NCBI RefSeq assembly: GCF_965216415.1
Contig: NZ_CBDCFU010000002.1
Length of the DNA stretch: 64,000 nucleotides
Direction: 5' to 3' (one strand)
Source: Marivita sp003149565
GTDB lineage: Bacteria > Pseudomonadota > Alphaproteobacteria > Rhodobacterales > Rhodobacteraceae
A model generated the notes under the pieces. The model made no database searches. It was given only the letters and a program-made list of their open reading frames with translations, and was not told the DNA's origin. Every line of letters starts with the position of its first letter. Positions within the stretch are counted from its first letter, which is position 1. A program made the translations under genes and the position numbers. Below are positions 51,550 to 61,236 of the stretch, one piece after another.

Positions 51550-52368
51550 ATGACGACGTACGAGGGCTTTGCAGAGCTGGAAACGAAAGGCTGGTCTGAC
51601 GATACGATCTCATCAGGCTACGTGAGTATGTTCTCCGAAGCGAGTGACATGGCCATCCCTGCCATCGTCTCCAGCATTGAAGGCACCCAAAAGATCCTCG
51701 ATCTTTGCTGCGGACAAGGCAATGTAACCGAAGCGCTTGTAAAGGCGGGCCACTCTGTCACTGGTGCAGACTTCTCCTCAAAAATGCTTTCATACGCACG
51801 CGAGCGGGTGCCAGATGGGGACTTTGTCGAAGCCGACGCGCAAGACCTACCTTTCGAGAATGCGAGCTTTGACAGCGTCGTCTGCAGCTTTGGCCTGATG
51901 CACGTTCCCGATCAAACAAAAGCACTATCGGAAATTCGCAGGGTTCTGAAACCGCGAGGTCAGTTTATCATGACATCTTGGCGTGGCCCAGATATGTCAC
52001 CTGTCTTCCAAGTATTTTACAGCAGCGTCCAAGAGCACGGCCATCCCTCTGTCAAGATGCCAGACAGCCCTAATTTCCATCAGTTTGCGGACGAGGAAAT
52101 GGCCCAATCGATCCTGAATGATGCCGGGTTCGACGTGAAAAAGCAGGAACAGGTCGACTGCTTCTGGATGTTGCACAGTCCGGAAGTCCTGGCCGAGATC
52201 TTCCAGAACGGAGCTCCACGTGGCGGGTATCTGCTGTCTCAACAGCCAGAAGCGAATAATGCGGCAATTAAAGCGGTAGTGGCCCAAAAAGTGCGTGAAC
52301 GCTTCGGCGACGGCGACAAGTGGCGCGCGCCAATACCTGCCTGTTTGATCGTTGCCTGCGCGCGGTAA
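51550..52368 (+). CDS. Class I SAM methyltransferase 1
   Basis: A 272-aa methyltransferase. SAM motif I is LDLCCGQGNVTEAL, motif II/III SFGLMHVPDQ and VLKPRGQFIMTSW. It belongs to the UbiE/type-11 branch. It is downstream of and probably co-transcribed with the first GST (14 bp). IS remnants follow. The methyl acceptor is unknown. Confidence 0.85.
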   Translation: MTTYEGFAELETKGWSDDTISSGYVSMFSEASDMAIPAIVSSIEGTQKILDLCCGQGNVTEALVKAGHSVTGADFSSKMLSYARERVPDGDFVEADAQDLPFENASFDSVVCSFGLMHVPDQTKALSEIRRVLKPRGQFIMTSWRGPDMSPVFQVFYSSVQEHGHPSVKMPDSPNFHQFADEEMAQSILNDAGFDVKKQEQVDCFWMLHSPEVLAEIFQNGAPRGGYLLSQQPEANNAAIKAVVAQKVRERFGDGDKWRAPIPACLIVACAR

Positions 52369-52496
52369 GCCAAACGAAGCGACCACCCAGCTGTCGGCTG
52401 TCTGAAGACTCCTGTTGTTTGCTGAGGAATTGCAAACTCTCCGTTTTCGATACAAAGGCATTGCGTGGTGCAGTTTATCGAAGGTCTTGATCGGCA

Positions 52497-52985
52497 TCAG
52501 TCGATGATACTGACCGGACGATTATGTGGATTAGGACAGCCCTGTCCGCGAGATTGATGCATTTGTCGACATTTTGTGTTTGGCGGATTTAGATTCCAAA
52601 CTTCGCCGGCTGCGACCGTCGACCTGGCCATCATCCGGAGCCGATGTTGTGGGGTTGCCTGTATGGCTTCCCCGACCGTGTCCAATCACCACGGCGTCTG
52701 GAAAGCGCGTGCGATCGCAAGCTTACGCCCATTTGGCGGAGCGGCCGATTGAAGCCTGACTTCAAGACCATCGCTGACTTCTGCAATGACAACGGCCTGA
52801 CAATCCGCAAGGTCTGCCAGCAGATTGTCGATCTGTGCCGTGATATACTTTTGCCCGGCGGAGACCTCGTGCCCATTGATGGCAACTCGATCAAGGCGAT
52901 TAAGGCCAAAGGCAGCGCGAATTCATTTCACGCGAGTAAGATGATTATGATGCTCACTGGACGATTAACGTCACAGCAATAAAAA
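52497..52985 (+). pseudogene. IS1182-type transposase remnant
   Basis: The segment at 52644-52985 translates to KLTPIWRSGRLKPDFKTIAD and FCNDNGLTIRKVCQQIVDLC, followed by LVPIDGNSIKAIKAKG, the N-terminal core of an IS1182-family transposase. Upstream codons are out of frame with it. The 3' portion is lost. It adjoins the intact IS5 element. Confidence 0.65.
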
Positions 52986-52999
52986 GCCCGCTACGCCTA

Positions 53000-53839
53000 G
53001 GCTCCAGACCCATTGATTTCGTGTGTTTGGCGTGATTCAGGCTCCGCGAGGAGACCTGATCAATGAACAATCTTACTGGCTGACGGACGCTCAGATGGAG
53101 CGTCTCAAACCGTTCTTTCCGAAGAGCCATGGTAAGCCCCGCGTCGATGATCGTCGCGTTCTTAGTGGCATAATATTCATTAATCGCAATGGGTTGCGTT
53201 GGTGCGATGCGCCGAAGGAATACGGTCCGGCGAAGACCCTTTATAACCGATGGAAGCGGTGGAGCGACAACGGGGTCTTCGCCCGGATCATGGTCGGCTT
53301 GGCCGCCGAGAGGGCCGAATACACGACAATCATGATCGACGCGACCTATCTCAAGGCGCACCGCACGGCGTCGAGCCTGTGCGTAAAAAAGGGGGGCGCG
53401 GGCGCCAGATCGGGCGCACCAAAGGTGGGATGAACACCAAACTTCACGCCGTTGCCGATGCCCAAGGGCGCCCGATCGGGTTCTTCATGTCGGCCGGTCA
53501 GGTCAGCGATTACACCGGCGCGGCCGCTTTGCTGAGCAGCCTGCCGAAGGCGGGTTGGTTGCTGGCAGATCGGGGCTATGATGCCGATTGGTTCAGAGAA
53601 GCGTTGAAAGACAAGGAGATAAAGGTCTGCATTCCGGGCCGGAAGTCCCGCAAGAAGGCCCTGAAATACGACAAGAGACGCTACAAACGGCGCAACCGCA
53701 TCGAGATCATGTTCGGGCGGTTGAAGGATTGGCGGCGCGTCGCAACCCGATACGACCGGTGCCCGGAAACTTTCTTCTCCGCGATCATGCTCGCCGCAAC
53801 CGTCTTGTTCTGGCTGTGAAACTCAATGGGTCTGGAGCC
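53000..53839 (+). mobile_element. IS5-family (IS427-type) insertion sequence, complete
   Basis: 840 bp. Terminal inverted repeats GGCTCCAGACCCATTGA (left, from 53000) and TCAATGGGTCTGGAGCC (right, ending 53839) match perfectly. A TA dinucleotide (52998-52999 and 53840-53841) is the target duplication. It carries the two-frame transposase below and interrupts a GST-like gene. Confidence 0.9.
53023..53819 (+). CDS. IS5-type transposase, -1 frameshift of two ORFs
   Basis: OrfA (from GTG at 53023; YWLTDAQMERLKPFFPKSHG) and OrfB (to 53819; TKLHAVADAQGRPIGFFM) are joined by a -1 frameshift at AAAAAAGGGGGG (53385-53396). OrfB carries the later DDE acidic residues (LLADRGYDADWFRE) and the R-x3-E-x6-K-like end RNRIEIMFGRLKDWRR. 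It is typical of IS427-group elements. Function appears intact. Confidence 0.85.
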
Positions 53840-53842
53840 TAG

Positions 53843-54478
53843 GGCTATGGGGCCAGCACGTTTACCCGGATGGCGCGGCTCGCCCTCGCCGAAAAGAGGG
53901 TCGCGCACGAGTTCGTCGAAGTCGCGTCCTGGGACGGCTATCGCAAGGACCCCGCCTTCGCCGATCTGCATCCGTTCGCAAAGGTCCCGGTGCTGGATCA
54001 CGGCCCGGTGCGCCTCTTCGAGACGCTGGCCATCTGCAGCTACATCGACGAGGCCTTCGAGGGCCCCGGTCTTCAGCCGACCGAACCACTCGAGCGCGCC
54101 CGGATGCTCCAGCTCATCTCCGCCACTCTCGACTATGCTTGGCCCATCTGGGAGCCGATGTTTGCTACGGAGCGCTTCTTCGCCGCCTTCGAGGACCGTT
54201 TACCTGACGAGGATCGCATCGCAAGCGCCATGCCCCGGCTGACACGCGTGGCGGAAATGGTCGATGCCCTTCTTGCCGCGCGCCCCGCAGGCGCGTTCGA
54301 CCTATCGGACATCTTTCTGGCGGGCAGTTTCTGCTATCTGGCCGAAGCGCCGGAAGGCGCGGCCGTCCTCGGATCCAATCCGGCGCTCGCCCGGTGGTGG
54401 CAGGGGATGCAACAGCGCGCCTCCGTGATCGGTATCCTGCCGCCAACCGATTGGCCGCAACGCCTGGGCACCAAGTAG
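53843..54478 (+). pseudogene. Glutathione S-transferase family protein 2, N-terminus disrupted by IS
   Basis: The GST frame begins directly after the IS right end with GYGASTFTRMARLALAEKRV and runs 211 codons to the stop. It matches GST 1 from its ninth residue (GYAAST). The first about eight residues and start codon are absent, and a TAG lies immediately before GYG. The next ATG is at 53870 (MARLALAEK), which would lose the first beta strand and the active-site loop. GC is much higher than in GST 1. It is either dead or restarted from 53870; the next gene still follows in frame order. Confidence 0.7.
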
Positions 54479-54509
54479 ACGGAACTGGAGCACTGCGAGG
54501 GCCAAAAAC

Positions 54510-55202
54510 TTGGAAAATCGGATCCATCTCTCCGTTTATGAGGCGTTCGCCAGAACGCTTGGCGACCTCTCCGGCCTAGATGCGGTCGATATTGGCTGCG
54601 GCAGCGGTCGCGTAACCGGCGTGCTCGTCTCGCTCGGCGCGCGCGTCACGGGGGTCGAGCCCAACGCCGAGGCGCTTGGGCGCGCGCGCGAGACGGTGCG
54701 CGCGCGCTTCGTGGCAGGCAGCGGCGAAGCCACCGGATTGGCCGACGCCGCCTTCGACATCGCGGTTTTCGGCGAAAGCCTCCACCACGCGCAGGACCGG
54801 TTCGCTGCGCTGGAGGAGGCGGTGCGGATCGTCCGTCCTGGCGGTCGGATCGTCGTTGTCGAACCGCAGGCGCCCGACCCGATCTATGATGTGGCGCGCT
54901 TCATCGACGATGAGGCGCCGGTCTACCAGGATGCTCGGAACGCCATCGCCGCGATTGTGGCGCAGGGCCGCGCGACGCGGCGCCCGCCATTGCTTTTCGC
55001 AGGCAAATACCGGGTTGCTTCCCCGCAAGGCATGTTGAACGACATGTGCGCCGTCGATGCCGGCCGCAGTCTCGACGAGGCCGACAGGCCTGCCTACGAA
55101 AAGGCTTTCTACGCCGCCTTGCGGCGCGACGAAGAGGGCCCCTTTCTGCCCTACTGGCAGCGACTGGACATTCTGCATTTGCAATCTTCTTCCGTCGCCT
55201 GA
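54510..55202 (+). CDS. Class I SAM methyltransferase 2
   Basis: A 230-aa methyltransferase. Motif I is DIGCGSGRVTGVL, with VRPGGRIVVVEP as motif III. It follows the second GST by 31 bp, like the first module. GC is high. It is not closely similar to methyltransferase 1. The acceptor is unknown. Confidence 0.82.
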   Translation: MENRIHLSVYEAFARTLGDLSGLDAVDIGCGSGRVTGVLVSLGARVTGVEPNAEALGRARETVRARFVAGSGEATGLADAAFDIAVFGESLHHAQDRFAALEEAVRIVRPGGRIVVVEPQAPDPIYDVARFIDDEAPVYQDARNAIAAIVAQGRATRRPPLLFAGKYRVASPQGMLNDMCAVDAGRSLDEADRPAYEKAFYAALRRDEEGPFLPYWQRLDILHLQSSSVA

Positions 55203-55360
55203 GGCGGCGCATGAGCGGCTTTCGCACCACCGGTTTCTCGCTAACCTGGTGTCGTATTTCGGCGGAACTGATCTTCGCCCAAGTGACCTGTGGCGAACTC
55301 GACGCCGAATCGGTCGTATTTTGGTAGATTGGTCGAATGTTAACCGGGGAGTGTTCGAAA

Positions 55361-56314
55361 ATGCGCGAATTTCCACCAAGGCTCGAGAACAGGTTCTACC
55401 TGACAGAGGGCGGCACCGAGACCGACATCCTCTACAAGTGGGGGTTCGATCTGCCCGAATTCGCGATGTTTCCGCTGCTCGACGACCCGAAGGCCGATCG
55501 CGTGCTCCGGGACATCTACCGTCGTTACTTCGACGTCGCGGAGGCGCACGACACCGGCATGCTGATTCTAGGGCACGACTATCGCGCGAGCCCGGACTGG
55601 GGCGCGAAGCTGGGATACACGCCGGACGGGCTGGCCGAGATGGAGCGCCGGACGATCGCGTTCCTCGACGACATGCGCCGCGAATACGAGGGCCGGGTCC
55701 GCGATGTCTATATCGCCGGCTGCATCGGCCCGCGCGGCGATGCCTACGGCACCGGCGGCGGCATCTCGGAGGCCGAGGCCGAGGATTACCATTCCGTCCA
55801 GATGACGACGCTCAAGAGCACGCCGGCCGACATGGCGATCTCCCTGACGCTCAACAACATTCCCGAGGCGGTGGGCATCGTGCGGGCGGCACAGGGAGTC
55901 GGCCTGCCCATCGGGATCAGCCTGACGCTGACGACGGAGGGGCGGCTGCGGTCCGGGCCTAGGCTGCGCGAAGCCATCGAGGCGATCGAGGAGAAGACGA
56001 ACGGCGCCGCGGCCTGGTACGGCACCAACTGCTCCCACCCCGAGGAATTCGCTGATGCCCTGGCCGAGGACGGACCGTGGCGGGAGCGCCTTCGCTACGT
56101 CCGCCCCAACGCCGCGAAGATGGACAAGATCGCCCTGTGCAAGCTCGGGCATCTCGAAGACGGCGATCCCGCCGAACTGGGCCGACAGATGGGGGAGGTC
56201 GCGCGGCGCTTTCCGCGCGCCGACATCCTTGGCGGGTGCTGCGGCACTGACGAGCGCCACCTGGGCGAGATCGCGAAAAACGTGAACGGCCTGCGCCGAC
56301 CGGTCCCGGCCTGA
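55361..56314 (+). CDS. Homocysteine S-methyltransferase family protein
   Basis: About 317 aa, TIM-barrel. Start ATG at 55361 (MREFPPRLENRFY), with GGGGAG 12 nt upstream; ATG at 55337 is an alternative. Zn-ligand cysteines are visible in NCSHPEEF and the paired GGCCGTDERH near the C-terminus. It is of the MmuM/BHMT kind, transferring methyl from S-methylmethionine, betaine or another methyl-onium compound to homocysteine. Adjacent methyltransferases suggest methyl-group metabolism. Confidence 0.85.
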   Translation: MREFPPRLENRFYLTEGGTETDILYKWGFDLPEFAMFPLLDDPKADRVLRDIYRRYFDVAEAHDTGMLILGHDYRASPDWGAKLGYTPDGLAEMERRTIAFLDDMRREYEGRVRDVYIAGCIGPRGDAYGTGGGISEAEAEDYHSVQMTTLKSTPADMAISLTLNNIPEAVGIVRAAQGVGLPIGISLTLTTEGRLRSGPRLREAIEAIEEKTNGAAAWYGTNCSHPEEFADALAEDGPWRERLRYVRPNAAKMDKIALCKLGHLEDGDPAELGRQMGEVARRFPRADILGGCCGTDERHLGEIAKNVNGLRRPVPA

Positions 56315-56320
56315 ACCAAC

Positions 56321-57139
56321 TCAGGGCTTGCGCAGGACGTAGCCGTAGTAGTTGCAAGCGCCGAAGAACGTGCCGCTCTCGGCCGCATCCCCCAGATCGG
56401 AGGCGATGGTGGCGGCCTCGTCCTCCTGCGCGACGCCCGATGCGACCAGCATGGGGCCGATCGTGTCGACCAGCCCGGCGAAGAACTCTGGCCGGCCGGC
56501 CTCCGCGATCACGTAGGGGAAGAACCGCTCGACCAACAGGCCGGCTGCGGCTGCCATACGGGGCAGCCGGCGCAGCACGCGGGGCTGCGTGACGGTCGCC
56601 TCGATCATTGCGGCGTCTATCTCGCCGGCCCGGTCTGGATCAGCCGTCTCCAGCGTCGAGGAGGCGTAATCCCCGTCGAATAGAGCGATCGCGCCCCCCG
56701 CCCGCGTCACCCGGGCTGCTTCCTTCAGGGCGGCGCCGGGATCTTCCAGGTGGCTGACGAGCGTGTGCATCACGGTCACGTCGAAGCGGCCATCCTCCAG
56801 GGCGAGGCTGCGAATGTCACCCACCTCGAACACCGTCGCTTGCGAAAGCCCTTCCGAAGCGGCCAGCGCGCGCGCCCGAGTGACCAGTTGCGGCGCCAGA
56901 TCGATCCCGAGGACGCGGCCTGCGAACCCCGACCGCCCGGCGATCCTGCGGGCGACAACCCCGGTTCCGCAGCCGAGATCGAGAACCTCGTTCGCTTCCG
57001 GGAGACCCACCGCATCGAGGTAGTCGTCGATCATCCCGAGAAAACGCGCGTCTCGCCCCCGCTCTTCCAGACGGGAGACCATCATCTCGAGCATGCCGTC
57101 ATCGACACGGTCGGCAATCCTGTAGGGATCGTCAGCCAT
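56321..57139 (-). CDS. Class I SAM methyltransferase 3
   Basis: A 272-aa methyltransferase on the opposite strand, converging with the homocysteine methyltransferase gene (6 bp apart). Motif I is VLDLGCGTGVVARRI, with VTRAGGAIALFDGDYASS as a later motif. It is of the methyltransferase-11/25 family. High GC like its neighbours. Acceptor unknown. Confidence 0.82.
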   Translation of the reverse strand: MADDPYRIADRVDDGMLEMMVSRLEERGRDARFLGMIDDYLDAVGLPEANEVLDLGCGTGVVARRIAGRSGFAGRVLGIDLAPQLVTRARALAASEGLSQATVFEVGDIRSLALEDGRFDVTVMHTLVSHLEDPGAALKEAARVTRAGGAIALFDGDYASSTLETADPDRAGEIDAAMIEATVTQPRVLRRLPRMAAAAGLLVERFFPYVIAEAGRPEFFAGLVDTIGPMLVASGVAQEDEAATIASDLGDAAESGTFFGACNYYGYVLRKP

Positions 57140-57727
57140 TGGTATCCTTCTTTCCAGCGAGCGCGTGGACCGTCAGTGTCCGACCGGCTTCATCTCATGT
57201 TTTAGCAAGGTCGTGCGCGACTGTCTTCGACCATCTGGCAGAGCGTGAAGGCATCGCGCGCTCCTATATGACCCCAGTCCTGCGCCTGACCCTGCTCTCG
57301 CCCGACATCGTCGAGACGATCCTGGATGGGGAGCCGGGGCCGGAGATAACCCTCACGAAGGTGCTGGAACCGTTCCCGGTGGAGTGGTCAGACCAATCGG
57401 ACCACTCCACGCGGAGGCGGTGAGGTAGGTCATCGCTTCTTCATCGCGCTCGCGCTGCCACGCGCTTTTCTCGAGTTCGACGTGAGTTGCGGGTCTTTCG
57501 ACACCATCCACGAGCAGGTTCGCTTGGCAATGGAGCAGCTTACTGTGCCGCGGTTGCTGATCGACGCCCTGTTGGACTGGCGAATTCGGCGGAATTGCGT
57601 CGTTCGGGTCGCTGGCCGCCCGGCCGGCGAACTGCCGCGCTCTCGGCCCGGGTCCCTTTTCGCGGCGGGGACAGGTCGCCCCTAACCCGGGTCGGTCGGG
57701 GCCGGCTGGCGGGCCAGCCCCGGTCTT
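57140..57727. other. 588-bp gap with recombinase fragment
   Basis: Apart from the fragment at 57226-57423, only GC-rich sequence without coding signs is present. Confidence 0.5.
57226..57423 (+). pseudogene. C-terminal fragment of a recombinase-associated protein
   Basis: HLAEREGIARSYMTPVLRLT and LLSPDIVETILDG are typical of the C-terminal DNA-binding tail of serine recombinase-associated proteins in alphaproteobacterial mobile elements. The start of the gene is missing. It marks a past mobile element. Confidence 0.5.
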
Positions 57728-59311
57728 TCACACGATGAAGACGTCGGCCGCGGCGAGGTCGACATGGCCCAGCAGCGTCAGCGCCATATCGGCCTCGAGG
57801 CCGATATCGTCGCGCAGATACACGTTGGTGACGTCGCCGTGGATGTCGCTCTGGGCGTGCTCGAAATAGGCCTCCGCGCCCGGTGCGGCCGAGAAACCGC
57901 CCTGCTGGCCCATGAAATTCGCCCCGTCGAAGCCCTCGAAGACCAGCAGGTCGCCGCCCGACACGAAATCCTCGATCACGTCCATCGGCAGGCCCGCGCC
58001 GCCGCTGTCGCCCATCGCGAAATGGAAGGTATCGAACCCCGCGCCACCCTTGAGGTAGTCGCCGAGCGCCCCGGGCACGTTCGTTCCGCCCGAGATGTGG
58101 TCATTGCCGTCGCCACCGTCGAGCGTGTCGTTGCCCGAACCGCCGCGGAGCGCGTCATCGCCGTCCCCACCGGTCACGAGGTCGTTCCCGGTGCCGCCAT
58201 CGAGCGCGTCGTTGCCGGCCTCGCCGTGGACCTCGTCGTCGCCAGCGCCAGCGAAGGCGTAATCGTCGCCGTGCCAGCCCTTCACCATGTCGTTGCCGTG
58301 CCCGCCATACATCACGTCGTCGCCGGTGCCGCCGTCGAGCAGGTCGTCCCCAGCCTCTCCGAAGAGAATGTCGTCGTCCACGCCACCGCCGAGACTGTCG
58401 TTCCCGTCGCCGCCGAATATCCGGTCGAGGCCCGCATTGCCTTGGATGTTATCGTTGCCGTGGTCCCCGTAGATCGTGTCGTGTCCGGCATCGCCCGAGA
58501 TCATGTCGTTGCCTTCACCACCCTTGATCACATCCTCGCCGTCACCCCCGCGGAGCGTGTCCATGCCCCTGCCGCCGACAAGCATGTCGTTGCCCTGCCC
58601 GCCCTCGAGCAGGTCGTCCCCCCAGTCTCCGAACAGCCGGTCGTTCCCGGCCTCGCCGTAGAGCTTGTCGTTCCCCCCGCCGCCGTTGATCATGTCGTTG
58701 CCGCTGCCGCCCTTCGCCTCGTCGTTTCCGCCCTGGAGGTAGATCTCGTCATCCCCCCAGAGGCCCCAGACGCGGTCGGTGCCGTTCGTGCCGGTGAATT
58801 CGTCCGCGCCGAACCAGTCGATCCAGGTGTTACCGGGCGACAGCGCCAACCCGCTCGCGAAACTGGCCGACAGGACGCCCGGGTCTGCCAGATCCAGCGA
58901 TCGTGCGGCCGGGGCTTCGGCCGTTGGGCGGCCACCCTCAGCCGGTCGCTGTAGCAGGTCGGGCAACAACTCGCCCAAGCCAACGGACTCAATGTTGATC
59001 CACTTGTCGTGATTATTGTCCGCGGCTGCGTCCGGTGTGACGGACTCGATGTCGAGCCATTTGTCATGTCCGTGTCCGGCGGCTGCGCCTAGGCCAACGG
59101 ACTCGATGTCCAGCCACTTGTCGTGTCCGTGTCCCGCGGCTGCGTCCGGTGTGACGGCTGGCAGCAGAAGGCCGATCTTGATCCCGGTCTGCTCCGGCTC
59201 AGGAGCGGCGATCTCGTGGCTTTTGTCGGCTTCGTCGGCATTGGGGGAGCGGTCGAGAACCGAAACCTTCGAGGCAGACCTGAAGCCTCCAATCATCTTG
59301 AAATGCGGCAT
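57728..59311 (-). CDS. RTX-type calcium-binding secreted protein
   Basis: About 527 aa from the ATG at 59311, with AAGGAAGGAA about 8 nt upstream. Residues about 52-110 hold three copies of a 19-21-residue unit ending HDKWLDIESV or HDKWINIESV. A linker follows (to about 195), then about 20 RTX nonapeptides of GGxGxDxLx form (195-430), and a C-terminal end resembling a type I secretion signal (LTLLGHVDLAAADVFIV). Ca-dependent folding outside the cell is expected. No T1SS genes are near. The role is unknown: surface protein or enzyme-less adhesin. No protease HExxH motif is seen. Confidence 0.8.
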   Translation of the reverse strand: MPHFKMIGGFRSASKVSVLDRSPNADEADKSHEIAAPEPEQTGIKIGLLLPAVTPDAAAGHGHDKWLDIESVGLGAAAGHGHDKWLDIESVTPDAAADNNHDKWINIESVGLGELLPDLLQRPAEGGRPTAEAPAARSLDLADPGVLSASFASGLALSPGNTWIDWFGADEFTGTNGTDRVWGLWGDDEIYLQGGNDEAKGGSGNDMINGGGGNDKLYGEAGNDRLFGDWGDDLLEGGQGNDMLVGGRGMDTLRGGDGEDVIKGGEGNDMISGDAGHDTIYGDHGNDNIQGNAGLDRIFGGDGNDSLGGGVDDDILFGEAGDDLLDGGTGDDVMYGGHGNDMVKGWHGDDYAFAGAGDDEVHGEAGNDALDGGTGNDLVTGGDGDDALRGGSGNDTLDGGDGNDHISGGTNVPGALGDYLKGGAGFDTFHFAMGDSGGAGLPMDVIEDFVSGGDLLVFEGFDGANFMGQQGGFSAAPGAEAYFEHAQSDIHGDVTNVYLRDDIGLEADMALTLLGHVDLAAADVFIV

Positions 59312-59578
59312 GTGCAATTTCCTTCCTTGTGCAACGATCCGCCGTGGCCTCGCGTGACACGAGAGCCTCTGACGAACTGTCGATTGGTTACTGTCGCGGC
59401 CTCAACGTCTCCTCTGGCCGCTCGCAGCGCATATCGAGATTGCGCCGAACGCGGAAGCTGCGGATCCGCCGCCACGCCTATGCAAAAATGCCGGAGCATG
59501 GCTGGCGCGGCCTGCAAGACTCTGCTATTCAGGAAAAATTCGGAAATCACCTGGCTGCGGCCGCGTGCGAGCACCTGC

Positions 59579-60442
59579 ATGAACTGGAACGACCTGAAGA
59601 TTGTTCTGGCGATTCACCGCACCGGCTCGGTGTCCGGCGCGGCGCGGACGCTCGGCATCGACCAGTCCACGGCCGCCCGGCGCCTCGCGGCGATAGAACG
59701 CGATGTCGGCGAGACGCTGTTCTTACGGTCGCCGCAGGGGCTCACGGCGAACGACGCAGGCCGTGTCGCCGTCGACGAGGCGCTCGTAATCGAGAAACGC
59801 GCCGAACGGCTGCTCGACCGCCTCCCCCACAAGCGCGGCCTGCCGTCGGGCTCGGTGCGGCTGCTGTCCAATCCCTGGCTGCTTACGCAGCTGGCCGCGC
59901 AAGGACTGTCGGCGCTGCGTGCGGAGTATCCGGAGATCGAACTCGTCATGATCGCCGACACGCAGCGGCGCGGCATCGCTGCGGGCGAGACCGACCTGTC
60001 CCTCTGGTTCGAACTCGCGCCGCGCGATGGCGAATTCGCAACTCCGATATGTGAGGTTCCCTACGTCGTCTTCGCGCCCGAAGGACGGGACCCGGATGCT
60101 GTCCCCTGGATGACGGTGTGGAACGTCAAGGAGCGGATCGAGCCGATGCGCTGGGTCTCGAATTCGGTCGGGCTTGACGTGAAGTTCGCCCTAAAGACCA
60201 ACGATCCCCCGGCGCTCCTCGCGGCGATCAGGGCGGGTCTCGGCAAGGCGCTGATCCCGGCCTGTATCGGCGCCGTGACGCCGGGCGTGACGCGTGTGCC
60301 TGGTATCGACCCGGTCAAGCGCAGGATGCACCTCCACGCCCATCCCGATCTCGTCCAGACACCACGCATCCAGGCGACGATGGCGTGGATCCGAACCGTA
60401 GCCCCGACAGCATTCGCGGACCCCGGTGACATCACCGTCTGA
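59579..60442 (+). CDS. LysR-family regulator
   Basis: A 287-aa regulator from the ATG at 59579 (MNWNDLKIVLAIHRTG). The winged helix SVSGAARTLGIDQSTAARRL is of the type seen in regulators of small, LysR-like subgroup with a full effector domain (APEGRDPDAVPWM, LGKALIPACIG). It is divergent from the RTX gene (about 267 bp). It may regulate that gene; not shown. Confidence 0.85.
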   Translation: MNWNDLKIVLAIHRTGSVSGAARTLGIDQSTAARRLAAIERDVGETLFLRSPQGLTANDAGRVAVDEALVIEKRAERLLDRLPHKRGLPSGSVRLLSNPWLLTQLAAQGLSALRAEYPEIELVMIADTQRRGIAAGETDLSLWFELAPRDGEFATPICEVPYVVFAPEGRDPDAVPWMTVWNVKERIEPMRWVSNSVGLDVKFALKTNDPPALLAAIRAGLGKALIPACIGAVTPGVTRVPGIDPVKRRMHLHAHPDLVQTPRIQATMAWIRTVAPTAFADPGDITV

Positions 60443-61236
60443 TCAGGACGCCGCGTGGCAGGCGCCCAATAGCGGCCACCATAAGCGCGGCGCCGCATCG
60501 ATCCGAAAACCCGGCTTCCCGGCGGAGCAGGCTAGCCCTTCAGAAATCGTTGCGTGCGGCGTCGTCCGGTCGGCCTGCCACCCGTCCCACCTTGTCCGCC
60601 TGGCACGCGCCGTTCTGTAAGGACGGCTCTGGAACCACCTATGTCATCGCGAGCTTTGCACTGTGGCGAGGCCGCCTTCTTCGAGCTCCTCGTCAGGGTG
60701 ATGCTCGATTGGGAGCGTCGGAAGCAGAAGTTGGAAAAAGCCATGGCCTGAGAACTTCCGAACCCGGTCGCGGCAGACGCAAACGCGACTCCAATCCAAG
60801 CAATTTCAGAGGCTTGAATTTCCTCAGTGTATACATGGGCTTACAAGAAATTCACCAAATCGGCGCAGTCATCAGCTCCGGAGAAAAACCGGCCGAGAGG
60901 ACGGATTTTGGGCCAACGGCCGACACGGCGGTGATCAGCCAGTCTGGTAAACCCCTTTGAAAACACGGAAAATTTTGGCCGCAACCGGATCGGGAGAACG
61001 GTTTTGTGGGGCAAGTGGCGGGGAGCTTGGGGTTCGAACCGTTGAGCGATTGCGAACAAATAACCCAAATCCAAAATTCGTAGTAGCGGTATGTGCTGCG
61101 CTACCACTCGGCGGAGGTTGGAAAAGCCATAAAAGGGGGTGCGTTGCGTAGATTCGGCTGGATGCTAATTGATGCAATCATCCGGACACAGAAAACAATT
61201 TCTGAACCTCGGCCCAGTATAACTCATTGATTTCAT
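60443..61236. other. Gap between LysR gene and tRNA-Lys fragment
   Basis: No secure gene. A short ORF at 60641-60751 (MSSRALHCGEAAFFELLVRV..) is possible but unsupported. A region at 61010-61110 looks vaguely tRNA-like but does not fold as one. Confidence 0.4.

Noticed and set aside
55057..55962. A 301-aa frame across the start of the homocysteine methyltransferase gene
   Set aside because: Arginine-rich out-of-frame shadow of a high-GC gene.
59123..59578. N-terminal extension of the LysR gene
   Set aside because: It lies over the RTX gene start on the other strand; the regulator fold begins at 59579.
61010..61110. tRNA on the minus strand (GGTTCGAACC and GTGGTAGCGC motifs)
   Set aside because: T-stem and acceptor do not pair and the arms are too far apart.
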